A DNA stretch of 64,000 nt. Origin: Phoronis australis. Its lineage: Eukaryota > Phoronida > Phoronidae. Positions 20,172 through 33,199 of this stretch are shown here, one piece after another (position 1 is the stretch's first letter; each line of letters begins with the position of its first letter). The stretch lies in contig NMRA01000469.1 of assembly GCA_002633005.1 (NCBI GenBank), forward strand, positions 269,873-333,872. The letters are read 5' to 3'. The position numbers and the translations under genes were made by a program. The notes beneath the pieces are model-generated. The model did no database searches. It was given only the letters and a program-made list of their open reading frames with translations, and was not told where the DNA came from.

Positions 20172-21255
20172 CTAAGATATGTTTTGATTTTATTGGGGAA
20201 AATACCGTGGTACCGCAACCCGGATATTCAACGTCTTTACCTGATAAGTCATGCCTTGTCATGCTATTACACTCCACACGTTTGTAACTTGAATTTGACT
20301 GGTGTATAATAAAGTTGTCTTGCGCAATAATCATACAGTGTACATGTAATGTGTTTATTTTAAAAGCGATCAACTCGTAAGGGCTGTTGTGGCAGGCGCT
20401 GTGGTCTGGTCGCGAGTCCATTTCAGAATACACCCTAGGAAGTTGGGCCCGATACAAGGAATGAACCCGGGGGGCACTCACTCACATTGGCAACTACAAG
20501 TGACCCCGCGCATCGGCGAACAGTGTACAGTGCCACAAATTGCGGGTAAGCTGTATTTTCTTAGAAAAGCCTTGCGGAACCCGCACGGTGTTCAATAGGC
20601 TTCCTAAGAAGCCCTGTTTCCGACATCAGCACTGACTATGTTCATTCCCGCAATAAGCACCACTGCCGCCTTCTATACTGGAATCTCAGCATCCGGGTCC
20701 GAAATAAGCATTTTAATATATAGGCCTAGATATTTCTCTCGATGATTAAAAAAGTATAAACAGTGCTATCGACTCGACTTATTTTACTCGGGGAGTTCCA
20801 TCAGCTGTTACCTACTTTTCATTCGGCGGAATTTAGCAGACGGCAGAATAAAAATATCGGCGAATCTTCACTGATTTTGTTCGAAATATCCTGAAATCTA
20901 TGCCATTGTACAGATAATTCGACTTTAAGGTACATACCCAGCTTTACATGAACCTATCGCATCAGTGGCCTTGTCATTTTTCAAGTGAAGGTGAACCCCG
21001 TGTGAGGTGCTTCGGATTCTTGCTGGCTCCGAAATACTTTTCCTGGAACACTTATTTTTTCATCGTCGCCTTTACAAATTCCCAAATCATGAACGTACGC
21101 TTCTCAGCTGAAAATTTGTCGCCTGTTGTCTTTGTCGAAGTGTTTTCGGCAAGTGCAAAAAACACTCATCGATTCAACCAGGAACATCGTTTAGCGATGA
21201 TGTATTTGCCTCTGACATCTTGCTAGTTTGTCGGGTGTCACGTGACTTTTCAGTT
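20172..21255. other. No gene seen
   Basis: No exon, tandem repeat or RNA gene recognised. Confidence 0.45.
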
Positions 21256-21360
21256 AATAGTCGGATATAACGTGCCCGTTTTTTGAGATCCGAGTTTGAT
21301 GCCGGTTATTCAGTGGAGAAAACAGGTTATCAAAATTCAGGCACGTTATGTCCGACCATT
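21256..21360. mobile_element. Small inverted-repeat element
   Basis: Ends aatagtcggatataacgtgcc (21256 on) and ggcacgttatgtccgacc (to about 21360) are reverse complements with about two mismatches, around a 60-base centre. Looks like a miniature element or hairpin. Confidence 0.55.
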
Positions 21361-22173
21361 ACACTGCCAGTTGGCTATTTTGTTCAGTAACATTTGCGTT
21401 GTAAAAAGTAAACATGACCATGATTGTAGCATTACATCATAATATAGAAGCAACTAGATACGATAGAGCAGGTACTAAATGTCAACTTGGGAGATAACAT
21501 ATGGTCATACGGTCTAGAAACGATTACAGTTTACTGTTGCAATATATGCCTAACAACTTTAAATTAAAGGTTTATTCATACCCCATGATACAATTTAAGG
21601 CTGAACGCCCAAAGATTTTTATTTCTAATTAGCATAAAATTACTCGATTCCTATGTCGCTGTGAGATGAGAGTAGCCTTTAGGACTATTCTACAAACTTA
21701 ATCTGAGATCCTATTTTTTGTCTTTGTCTGAACGGTTTGGACACTCGGGTCTCGGCGCGGGAATCCCTCGTTCAAGTTTCGATGTGGGGAAAACTTTCCC
21801 ACAGTCTCCCTTTATCGTCTTATAAGTGCTCCGGCGTATCACCTCAGGTGTATTTTTTTGCTCGCGAGTATTGCCTAGAGTGGGTATTTTGCCCTAAGAA
21901 GCGTGTACGTGAAGTAGATACAAAGTAGTGAGAGTCCGAGTGATGGCTTATAGGCCACTATCGTTATTACGTCCGAAAAACAAATGAGATTGACTTTTTG
22001 CCGATCTAATATCCGTTGCGTTTTTGTAATTTTATTACAAAACGTCAATTATCGCCGTGGTGTACCAGGCATTCGTTGAAATCAAGTCCTGTCACGGCAA
22101 TTTTTCCTGTTCAATCCTCAAAATACCCTCCGACCCACAGGCGTCCTCAGCTTCTGATCGTCCCCAACTACAC
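21361..22173. other. No gene seen
   Basis: ORFs at 21737-21928 and 22016-22210 are not protein-like. Nothing else recognised. Confidence 0.45.
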
Positions 22174-22722
22174 TATGCATAATACTTCAAGGTATGCCAC
22201 TCCGGACTAAAAATTCCACGGGTGCATCAGTTTGGCCGTTCGTAACAAACATAAAACTCAATAAAGTTACACAAAACAGGTTCAACAAACCATGATGAGG
22301 AACTGTTCTTTCTCCCAATACCATTTACGGTGTCCTGCTCCACCGTGCGAGTTCTCAAGAAATTCGCGGTCAAAGCACAAAAATCTTCCCAAAAAGCTCG
22401 TCCGGAGCAACTCCTTGGTCTCACGCGCAACTAGGGTACGGAATTATCCGATGAATTACGGATGAACGGCAATGGCCGAGTTATATCGATGCCGTGACTC
22501 ACCTTTCCATGATGAATCGGCAATTGTTTTGACTGCGAATTTCTTGCGAACTCGGTGGAACAGGACACCGTGAATGGTATTATAAGAAAGAACATTTATT
22601 CATGGTTTGTTGAACCCCTGTTTTGTGTAAATTTATTGAGTTATGTGTTTGATATGGACGGCTGAGTCGAAGCACCCGTGGAATTTCTAGTCCCGAGTGT
22701 CTTACCTTGTAGTATTATATGT
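22174..22722. mobile_element. Foldback element with about 200-bp imperfect arms
   Basis: The left arm (22174 to about 22377) and right arm (about 22527-22722) are reverse complements along most of their length: caaggtatgccactccggac / gtcccgagtgtcttaccttg at the outside, then ccacgggtgc / gcacccgtgg, aacaaaccatga / tcatggtttgttg, and ggtgtcctg / caggacacc nearer the centre. The roughly 150-bp loop has no ORF. It is diverged, so it is old. Confidence 0.75.
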
Positions 22723-25700
22723 ACCGGTATGATGTAACTTCGGCACTGAGTCATTGATTAGCGGCTTTACAACACCGTGAAAAAATGGCGGACAGTGAAC
22801 GATTTTGAGCCTTGTCATGCAAGTGGCGTCGCAGCAACTATTTCGTTTCTGCAGTGATGTTTAATAGCCGCGTGCTTGAAGCACGTACATGCCGTGTACA
22901 ATATACACGATCTGGCCGATTTAACCGGTGTGTTATTCAAACTGTATGAATACAGGACACTATCGTAAACAAAAAACATCGACAGTATAGACAGATGCAT
23001 TCCGAAAAGGCGCAATCACAATTTCTAGGCTTCACATTTCCTGAACTTTATAAATTTTGAGCGGCCGATTTGTCTGTACAGCAGATCACATTCACACTTC
23101 AGTCCACCAGTCGATCATGCCAGTTTGTTTTCGTAAAGCGCTGCCTGTTGAGAATTCGACAAGCCAATCAGAAATGCCGGTGTAAAAAAAATTCCCGAGG
23201 AAAATTAAGAGATACCTGCGTGCTGACTGGACGCGGCTACCGCCCACCTAGCGGCACGCTGGGAACCAGAGAGGGGCCTAGCTCATTGGTGCCGCCTCTA
23301 TTGGAAGACACTGACACTACACAGTCAGTGCAACACCGTGTGCATGCGCTTTCACCAGTGGTTTTTGTAATGCAGATATGTAATGATAGGAATTTTAATT
23401 GAATCACCAAAGCCACTTGGGTCATGAATTTTGTGAACTTGCGAATCCCGACAATTCGTTTCAGTCCCAGTGCATTTTTAGTGATGAACTTCATGTAATC
23501 AAATGCGCTCTATGTTCCAAAACGTCTATTAAAATATTTTAGTAAAGAAGAATGCCGCTATTCTGGATATATAAGATCTCCGTTTCAGAGAAAATGATTT
23601 ATGCTCAGTCCCCTGAGCAAGATTAAGCAAGACTTTGAGATTTCCTCCACGTATAAAAAGCGAAGCATGCGATCGTGTTAGCTTTCTTCGCTGATTGTTG
23701 CTTCTACTCAAATCTATTCTGATGTTTGATGGCCTCGCGCCGGCTGTAGGACATAAACGCATTACGTTTTGACTTCTTGATGATTTTATCTATTCTGAGA
23801 ATTGTGCCTTATTTGGGCCCACCTACACGTTTAATAACTCCTCCTACTCGTACCACGTGATTACTACACGTGGCTGCATGACTGTTTTATTATATTGTAG
23901 TTTCTGTGCAAATAAAATCATCAAGAAGTTATTCTTGACACGTTTGTTCAGTTGGGTAACAATACCAGAAAGATGTATAAAAGACAGAAAAAAAGATTCT
24001 GATATCAAAGTATGGAAAAATTTTAATGTGACTGTTCATAGTGTCTAAATTATTTTCTAACTACACTGTCACATTGCTCCACCAAATTTCATTTCATAAG
24101 TTTATCTTAATATTTTATGTGACCATCAAGTGTGCTCACCGCTGAATATAAACTCGTCGCTGTAACACATGTACCTCTTCAACATATCTTGAATAGCCCT
24201 ATCATGATAACAGCTACACTTATCCTTTCTGCTGAGATCTAGTACTCAACCATAACCGCAACCTAAGTAGGAAAAATTACTGACATTGGGACACTTTCCG
24301 CAAAACAAGTGCACAGCGCAGACGAAACGAAGAAATTACTCATGCTCACCGCCTTGGACTAAACCGGGTTTCGCACATCCTAACAGGCGTCGCATCCTCG
24401 GGTCGCATGATGACAAAAAATGACACAACACTCGAAAACTGCAGTTGTCAGCATTGACATTACACTTCTGTGGTGTAAGAGTAGGAGGGGCAATGACGCC
24501 GCGATAAGGGCTTGCACTGTATGGTGCAACATCTTATGAATCTCGGTGAATCCCCACAATGAATATAAATAATTGCACTTGACCCAGGATTGCGCAAAAT
24601 TACTAAATGTTTTTCATTCTGTTGGGTAACATTGAGTTACTTCCAGGCAAACAACCGTGTGGATTGTGCTGATGTTGATTTGTTCATTTGAATCAGAAAT
24701 AGTCAGTCATATTTTGTCTTGTGCTTTCTAGTTCTTCATTTTACTCGTTAAGAAATATAAATTTAGAAAAGTCTAACAGCGTCGATGTTAGACGCAAACA
24801 GATTATTTTAAAGACAAGAAGCTTATGGTTATGTGGACCCTAAGGAAGGTCCAAATTTGGCAAACTTCAGAACATTTCTGAAATGGGACCGATTGGAGAT
24901 TCATATGAAAGTTTCAGATAATAACTGTATACCTTGTTCTCCAAAACGCTGTTTAGGGATTGCTTTTGAAAAGCTCCACTTTTGCATGAGGAGCTATCAC
25001 ATATAGGACGCTTTTGATCTTTGTGGAAAAATTATATGTTGCATAAAACGAAACGGAAATGAGATAATTAATTACAAAATCGTATAATTTTTTCAAATTT
25101 TATTTTAAAAATTTATATCAAATGAATTTTGGTCATGTTGTTGATAATATTGTTTTGCTCTGAATGTATCTTAATTTCTTTTTTGTTTTTAAAAAGTTGT
25201 CTTAAAATACACGGTCACGTGACCACATGACTGACATAACATAAGTCAAAATTTCTGCAGGCTTACTACTTTCAGACTGAGTTAAAATCTTTAGTTATGT
25301 TGGTGTTTGGCTAAATACAGACTTGTAGATAGGGTCCTACATAACCTCGATGAAACTGTGGTTTATGAAAAAACACCGAGACTTATTTTAACATACGGGG
25401 CCAGTACTTTGTCGTTATCACATACTATTCAGATGCCACTGAAACATAGTCCTTGTTATGCGTTTACTTACTTCTGGGCCACGGGGCTGGGGTCTAATCT
25501 CAATACGCGACTGGGTTCACCCCGATGCGGCACTATCGATCTTCGAGAAAATTTGCCAGTCATGTGGCATGATTGGTTGAATTTAGAGCCCCAGTTACTC
25601 TCTGAGTCAAATCCGATTTCGTAAATTATATCGCGGACCTTGGATCATGAAAGGAGAACTCAACATAAATGTGAAATGACCCATGGAACTATTTCTGTCA

Positions 25701-27507
25701 AACTATTTAACTACATATAGAACAGGTAATTGTTGTAAAGTGTCGATCGAACTTTTTCCTGCAGTTGATGAACTAGCGCATGTTTTCAAAGATAGCCAAA
25801 ACATCTAACAGTCCATAAGAAAGGACAGCCAAAAATCAAACATGTTTTTGTGCCGTGTGTAACCATCGTTAGCGGATCATTTATGGAACACAACACGATA
25901 TTCGGGATGTCCAGATAATAAAATCTGTATGTCGGTCTTTGGTCTAGAACTAGGGTCGACTGAGTTCTTCAGCAATTTGTTTTCGGGTAACTGCTTCACG
26001 TGGCGGCTGCTGTGGAAGGTCACTCGTTTGTAGTGCATGCCATTGACTAGATGCAGGTCTAGCTGTCTGCCCCAGTTTGCTGAGACATGTTGAGTGAACA
26101 AATCAAAATTCAAATACCATTACATAAGACTCCACTGCAAGACCCTTGAATCAGATCATGGACAGGAGGAGAGACCGTCCGATCTTGCGAAGCTGTCCGA
26201 GGGCTTCGCCCTCATCAATTCATTTTTCCGAATTCGATCGCTCGATTTATAAGGTGCGCCCGACAACGCCAGTAATTTCAATTCCAGTCAAAATTTCAAA
26301 TCGGGCAATTACACCTCATCACATACTCGGATGGAAATATGAACTTAAGTCGGGGAATGGCTTGACGAAATTATTTATATGGTTGTATTTTACCGAGTTA
26401 CTTAACTTGCTTACACCGCTGGAAATAGGAACACCTTACAATTTCGAAGGTTCACTGCTCCGAATATCTAAAATTTCGGTCTTTATGCTTTTACATGCAA
26501 AAATAAACAATACTTCGGTTATTAGATGCACTCGTGGTGTACCTATACCGGAAAACAACGCCCGGGTATTAAAAACACTTTGGATTTCATGCACATGCGA
26601 AATTGCCAGCATATCTTACGAATACTGAAAAATGAGTACGTACTTGCATTTTTAAAAGAAAATGAAGTAGGAATATTTATGAATTATCAACCACGACACA
26701 TTCATCAAATCCATGTCAAGATCGCATCGCAGCATGACTGAAAAGTTAAGGGCCCCAGCACCTAAACCTCACCCAAAGAACCACGCGCACGGCAGTGTCG
26801 AATGTAGTCAGTAGCCCACCCTGTCCCTGCCAGTCTTCACGAAGTCAGAGTGTCCTACTCAGTGTTCTTAAATTTAAAACCGGTTGGTCGCGGCAGCCCT
26901 GTCCCGTGCCCCAGAAGTTGTCGCGGTCCCTGCAGTTGAGAATGAGTCGTGCCTGAGCAAACAATCTGAGTACTGAACTGTCGGAGTTCTGGTTGTGGAA
27001 TTGTGGAAAGTTGAAGTAACGAATGAGGGTTGCGGACCTTCGAAGTAGTGAACCTTCGGAGTAGTGGGCCTTCCGGAGTAATGGACCTTTGGCATAGTGA
27101 CATGTAACCTTGCAAATCCATCAAATTTGTTGCTCGAAGGAAGTCTGCAGGTCTGTGCAACATTGACACCGATTGACAAGAGAAAACTTCATTGACCATA
27201 ATTGAGGTCTAGGCCTACTTTCCCGAATAAAGTGAACATGCTCGTCAGTTTTTTCAGTGCAAGAAAACACGATAGGCGTAGTTAAATGTCTGGTTTTTGA
27301 GCACGATGGAGGACAGCTTGTAGCGAACTTACCGTCAGCGTATAGGGCCTACTGAATTTAAATGACGGAAACGCACACACGTGTACATGTATGCATGTCG
27401 ATCCATCAATCCACATGATCAAAGTGGACATGGACGAACAACATATTTACATATTTGACGATCACTTTCAATTCGAAAGTTGAAAATTCCTGCACTTTAC
27501 CGCTCTA
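22723..27507. other. Long gene-free stretch
   Basis: No exon recognised. ORFs such as 23070-23402, 26146-26628 and 26855-27199 (minus) are open but lack recognisable motifs or a coding-like composition. 27015-27095 is a short tandem repeat (about four copies of a 16-17-bp cggagtagtg-accttc unit) that produces the repetitive minus-strand ORF there. The GC-rich hairpin gagggcttcgccctc is at 26197-26211. Confidence 0.45.
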
Positions 27508-27558
27508 TGCTAGCAATTATACCGAAATATCCGATATTTCGGTATAATTGCTAGCATG
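27508..27558. repeat. Perfect 51-bp palindrome (24-base arms, 3-base loop)
   Basis: 27508-27531 is an exact reverse complement of 27535-27558, with loop ccg at 27532-27534. The arm starts atgctagcaattatac. No related copy was seen elsewhere in the window. Confidence 0.95.
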
Positions 27559-30181
27559 AGAATAACAAACATCAATTTTCGGGTGTTTTGTTTCTTATCC
27601 GATTTTAAGGCATTCACACCGCACTACGTTTTGGAAGCTCTCTCGCTGCTATATAGCTTACTTAGGTCATAGGACTAGAGTTGAATCAGGAAGCAAACGC
27701 AAAATTATAACTAACTTCTTTATCACTGTAGTTAGTAGTACTAGTTGCTGCAACAATCTTATTGTTGTTGTTCATCTATATCTTATCTTTAACGGATAAT
27801 CTAGGGCTGGACCTTTTCCGCGGGGGGATTTCGATTGGACCCCCGAACCTTCCCCCCCCCCGGCTACGGGCTTCAGTGACTTCAGATCGCCCGGTCGTTT
27901 ACAATTTCACACTTCCCTCCTTTTGTCCTTTTGAAATACTTCTTGGTGCACCAGTGCAAATAATCAAAGTAAAAAAAGGTATTTTTTGTCGTTTGAAGAG
28001 ACCCGCTGTGTTTAAATAACAGTGTGAAACGCATTGAGTTCTTTGAAAGACTCCCCGCTCGTAAGTGGGGACTATAAGTCGGGTGTTGGACACTCGACTC
28101 ACTGGTTGGTCTATACCAGATAAAACTGAAACATGCCGTTCTTTCCAATATCAAACAAATAAAAAACACAGACCTTAACATGAAAATTCAAAGAAATTTA
28201 ACAATTAATGTCTCTATAGACCACTTTAGTTGATTTCATTTGCTGTTATTGGAGAAAAATAATTCAGGACTATGTTATATAACACAAACGCACCTAGTTC
28301 GGTTTGATGAAAGCAAATTTTCTGAAGATTGCGCCACTGTCGCAGAAACACTGGAGATCTCCATGATGAAAATTCAGCACTTCCTTTCAGGCTCCTTGTA
28401 GCTTTGCGACTCAATACTGCGCGCTACTGCAATGGGTTAAATAGTAAAGCGCCACCTATATTGACCGTGGGCTGTTGGGTCACTTACAAGAAGAACATGC
28501 TGATAACATATGCAAACAACATCACCGTTCACATTGTGATGCAACACAGGCTCAACTTTGAGGACCGATTTTATGAGAGTAAAAGGCCTAATTTGATTTG
28601 TAGCCTGCAAAACAAGACGAAATGCAGCTTTAACGGACTGAGGCCAAGGTATCACGAATTTTTTTCGTGCCCGCAAGCATGCATGGAGCTGGCTTTGGAA
28701 AAAATAGTGCCCACAAGCGTGAAGTTGGCGAGGACACGAAATTTTTTTTTTTTTGATCCCGGTTGCCATGTTCGACGGAAGCCCTGAGTGTAAGAGCCGG
28801 TCGACTTGGCGCTCCCTCAAGGAACGTGAAATCCGTTGAAATTTCTCTGGGGTAGGCTGTTGGTCAGGGTACAGCATTTTTGGGCAGTGTTGGCAACGGT
28901 CCCGTCCGTTCAAGGAAATATAAACTTTACAGTGGCTACTAGGGGGTTGACCCAGATCGGTCAACATTCAACTTAATTCTTAAATTAATTTCTCTGCCTG
29001 TTACCAAGTACCATGGGATCACTATGCGTCCTAGGTGGTGGTTCTTATTAGGAACCAACCTATAAATACGTATTGGTATATAGTGAATTGTTAGACTTGC
29101 ATTAAACTAATTCAACGGTGAATTGTCTACTGTGCTCTTCCTGCAGCTACAACTGCTACTTTTTTGCATTATCCGTTAGAACATTTGTCCCAAATACCGG
29201 TCCAGTCTTGGCTGGCGAATTAGATGGAGTATAGAAATTGAATGTAATGTTTCTTACATAACGTTTTAATGAATTTGACCTATTTTTATTGTTACGTATT
29301 TGAGTTATTACAGAATGGCCTATGGTTCGAGGTGCTTATGCGAAAATGAATAACATGTTTTTAATTTTCATAACAGACGAATTTATTAATTAATTTTTTA
29401 ATTATAATTTTTTTAAATTGTGGTGTCGTTTATGTCAGATTTCTATCTTCCGATGGCGGGTTTCTTTTGCAACTACGAACTCGTCTCATTAGAATTAACC
29501 TTCTGAAGACTGCGATATACTGAGAAAAATCTTTTCCGTCAACTTTTGTTAATCCAAGTTAGTCTTTCATGAATGTATGAAATGCCCGTTTTAAAGTTCT
29601 CAGACTTTTTTCACTTGGGTTTCTCCAGTATAAGTCACGTATTTTCATACTTATTTTCAGCTTGAACTGGAAATTGAACTAATTATTCATATGAAGGTCC
29701 ATGAACAAAATGGGCAATACTAATGGAAAATGCACGTCATGGAGTACCCAATTTTTCTCGCGATTATATTTTAGGCTGGTGAGTGTTTCCATTATAGACA
29801 TCTTAATACTATATGTGATGTCTATGGTTTCCATTCGCTTTGTAAGACTATTTCGAATCTATTACCCGGCGATCCGTATCACGACCTGTTTGTACGTTGC
29901 GAACTAAAGTAAACAGACTGCAACGGGTGATGTGGACATTGATGTATAGCATGATGATGTATTCACCGCTGCACTACAAGCTCTTCCTCATGGTTTGCAA
30001 GGCAAAGAACGAGACACATACATGTGTTTTTCATGAATTATTTTTCATAGTCTTCTTTAAGTCCACCTTACATGTAATATAACCAGGAAAGCATTACCTG
30101 TCTTCCTGATGTAGCATAATGCGTACAAATATTGGAAACAAAAATGTTGAAATTTTTCCTTCGTGTTTTTGACTCGATGAC
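27559..30181. other. No confident gene
   Basis: 27815-27875 is GC-rich (ccccccccccgg run). The 28437-28967 minus ORF (176 codons) and the overlapping plus ORF at 28329-28787 cover the same CG-containing stretch with a T14 run at 28743-28756. Neither has recognisable domains, so they are not called. Confidence 0.4.
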
Positions 30182-30295
30182 GACCTCCACAGCACTTGAT
30201 GACCTCCACAGCACTTGATGACCTCCACAGCACTTGATGACCTCCACAGCACTTAATGACCTCCACAGCACTTGATGACATCCACAGCACTTGAT
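30182..30295. repeat. 19-bp tandem repeat, six copies
   Basis: Unit gacctccacagcacttgat repeated at 30182, 30201, 30220, 30239, 30258 and 30277 with few mismatches (acttaatgac in one copy, gacatcc in the last). Confidence 0.95.
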
Positions 30296-32706
30296 GAGCG
30301 CTACATCACTTGCTAATGTCCTGAAAAATAAAACATGGCAGTAATTATCATCAGAAAACGGAACACAAACCACTGATTTCAGAAAATTGTAAACCCCTCT
30401 CATGTTGAGGGTTAAACTGTGGCAGCCGTGCGGCCGGAGGTAGACGAGAAAACAAAACGAGAGCGCTCGGAGGAGCTACACTTGGCGAAATAAGAACAAA
30501 ATAACGAAACAGGAAGAAAAGAGAAAATGCAACAGAACCTCTCTCAACTACCATTGCTTGATTTACCCTTCGAGTACCCTAGTCAGGACATTGCTCTTAG
30601 GGTGCCCATTTTTTAACATGGGTCGTATCAATGCACTCAGTGAAAAGCGTCCACGTAATCATTCATACATCTATTTTCAAAAAGTCGAAATTTTCTTTAA
30701 AGAAAAGCTTTTACAGAGCGTATCAATTCCCTGGACAGTTCTAGGGAATTCAAAACTATATTTCTCCAGGGACATCTCTCTGGGCAAGAGAAGTTGGAGT
30801 CATGTGTCGCTCTCGGTTTGTAATGATAAGTGAGCGGTTCGGCTGAAAGTAAGAGAAGAGGAGCCCGCCGGTTACCAAGTATATTGTTCAAAAGCAAATA
30901 TCAACTCGTGAATTTACCAATCCTCAATTATATGCATAATTACGCGTCATGACAAATTATCAAAATAACTATAACAATTGGCTAGGTGTAAAGATTTCCG
31001 TTACCCGATTACAGGTTCTGATAGGTCGTTTCTTTAAATCGTAAATCACTTGATAAAAATTAAAAACCTGACAGACAGCGTCAACAGTTGTTCAATTGTC
31101 ACAGATCCTTTCACTGATATTTACGGGTCCAGTCCTTGGAGGGAGCCCGTTGACGGCGTCCATGAGGCCATCCTGCCTTTTATATTTCTATTGATAACTT
31201 TTTACTTAAGGGGCCACCGAGAGATGTCGTTTGCCTTTATTTTTTCGATTTTTTTGTGAAAGCGAAGGAAGGTCACGCTGTTGAAAGGTTACTCGATGAC
31301 GGAAGTAACTGATGACAGTTCTGCAGGGTGTTCCAAAATGTGCTCACATTTCAAATGCATTGTTTATTGACTCAGGAACAAGGTTAGTTTGAATTCACAA
31401 ACAGGAGCTCATAAGTCTTTAGAACCAAATTATACGTATTGCTCATTAATTTGGGAAGATTATAATCTTTTGCACTTCCTTGATGTTTTTAGTTTCCAGT
31501 AGTAGTGCGCGTTCTCCAAAACTGAGTCGTGTGTTACATTACCATACCAGTGCCTGCAAAGTACGGTGATGGCTCACGCACCCACTTTCAAAAAAGGTAT
31601 ACGTAATAACCATATGATAAGTCGGTGAAGGTGCTAAATCCGGTCAACAGGAACTAGTGAATTTGAAGTCCCGGCGTTGTAATAAAGTGTAAATACGTTT
31701 TTGGAACACCCGGCTGTGTATTTGTTGTCCGCTTGACACCAGAGAAAGTGGCGGGATACAATGAGTCGCAACTAGGCTGTGTACCACGCACTCGGAACCC
31801 ACCCTTTCAAAATATGACTTCAAAGCATGACTCTAGTACACTGAATGAGATTTATGGCCCCAAACTGGACCATAAAAGGAATCTTGACCTTCAGCTGGCC
31901 ACTTGTGTCGATTTCAGAAGCACGTCTTCTGCAAACTTGAAAGGACATGGGTTAAAGGAGAGAGCAACCTTTTTTCACCATTTTAGTAAAAATTACGCTA
32001 GTCGCTGATTATCCCACACATGTTTTAGTTAATTACGGGTTCCAGCAATTTAATTATTCAGTTATGTCCTATTCTGGAAGTGACGTTTGGGGTTCATGAC
32101 AGCGTTTTCCCGTTCAGTAGCTTTACCAGACGTAGAAGGTTCTGAGCGTGTGATAACATCTAGCTTTTTTGTTAACTGCCAAGCACACTCTTTTGCCTGT
32201 TATGAAAACAAGCAGGCCAATTATTTACCAGGCTTATTACAGACCATGTGTGACCACAGTCAAACTCAGCGTACGCGTGTTAATTCGGAAAGAATAGATT
32301 GTCGTAACTTCGGTTGCAGTTGGGTGATTTTGGCGATTCAAAAACCAAACATGATCACCATTTGACGAAGATTTCAGAAATGCTATTGGTTTATGTTCAA
32401 ATGTGTTATAACTTAACTTTTATTTAACAGCACAGACCAGTCATCGGGTACTTACTTATGGGAGATTAGAGCAATTATCGAACAAAAGATAGCTGGCCCG
32501 CCAACCTTAATGCCAGAATGGAGATAATCAGTCGTGTAAGATATTGGCTACAGGGGTAAACTTCCCAACTTGTTGTTGGGATATAGAATCGAACAAGTTG
32601 GGAGCAACGGGAAAACATCGTTGTTCAAGTCATTTTGTTTTGATGTTGGGTGACTGAGCTGTCGATTAGTTGAGTCGTCGTTTGCGTTTGTTTACGAGTC
32701 AGTTAT
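30296..32706. other. No gene seen
   Basis: No recognised exon or repeat. The open frames at 30558-30833 and 31733-32008 show no domain signature. Confidence 0.45.
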
Positions 32707-33090
32707 ATGCCGCACTGTTGCTGTGAATCGGGATGGATTCATCATCGTACTTTGGGTATGCCATTACATATCGGTTCCGGCGGATAACGCACTTCGCCGT
32801 ACTTGGCTCGGGTGACCTAGAGCCCGTCCACGCGACAACGTACAAAGCAGTGGAGAATAATACCGAGCGTGTGGCTACCAATTTTGCCGTCGGATTATGT
32901 GCAAGACATATGTACGCGGAAGAGATCTCGAAGGCTCCAAAACAACGCCTGAAGAAGGGTGCCAAACCGTCGCTTTTGATTCCCGATAGTGCCCCGTCGC
33001 TACCCCCGAGAAGTGTATTTTTGAACCGAGAAGCCTCGCGAGCTGTGACCTCTACAGCGACTCGATGCCCTTCACTTGAACTGCATGGCA
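32707..33090 (+). pseudogene. Decayed THAP-domain-like ORF
   Basis: An ATG at 32707 starts MPHCCCESGW, a good THAP N-terminus (C-x-x-C type), but this frame stops after 26 codons. The +2 shifted frame from 32733 then carries what looks like the THAP C-terminal half: VGLCARHMYAEEI (C-x2-H), then RLKKGAKPSLL (the usual basic L-K-x-G-A-x-P-S block). The middle of the domain is not recognisable. It is either a broken THAP domain (frameshift) or an exon pair whose intron I cannot place. It is followed by a GC-rich palindromic element and by sequence shared with the 48.6-50.0 kb transposon, hinting at a THAP-encoding mobile element. Confidence 0.35.
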
Positions 33091-33163
33091 CATGCCGGCG
33101 GCGGAGTCGGAAAAAAACGGGAGGCTATAGCCCCCCACCCCCCTGTGGTGCGCAGCCCATGGG
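33091..33163. mobile_element. Short GC-rich palindromic element, copy
   Basis: Same family as 20105-20171: catgccggcggcggag, aaaaaaacgggaggctatag, then C-rich run and gtggtgcgcagcccatggg. Confidence 0.65.
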
Positions 33164-33199
33164 ACTACAAGTTACTACTGTCATCCTAGCCACCCACTG

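Noticed and set aside
26146-26628. 160-codon plus ORF
   Set aside because: No recognisable motif, no splice context, no Kozak-quality start; amino-acid order looks random.
28437-28967. 176-codon minus ORF
   Set aside because: Reads through a T14/A14 run as KKKK, and the opposite strand is equally open; no domain recognised.
32699-33091. 130-codon minus ORF
   Set aside because: Shadow of the THAP-like plus-strand frames over the same CG-containing bases.
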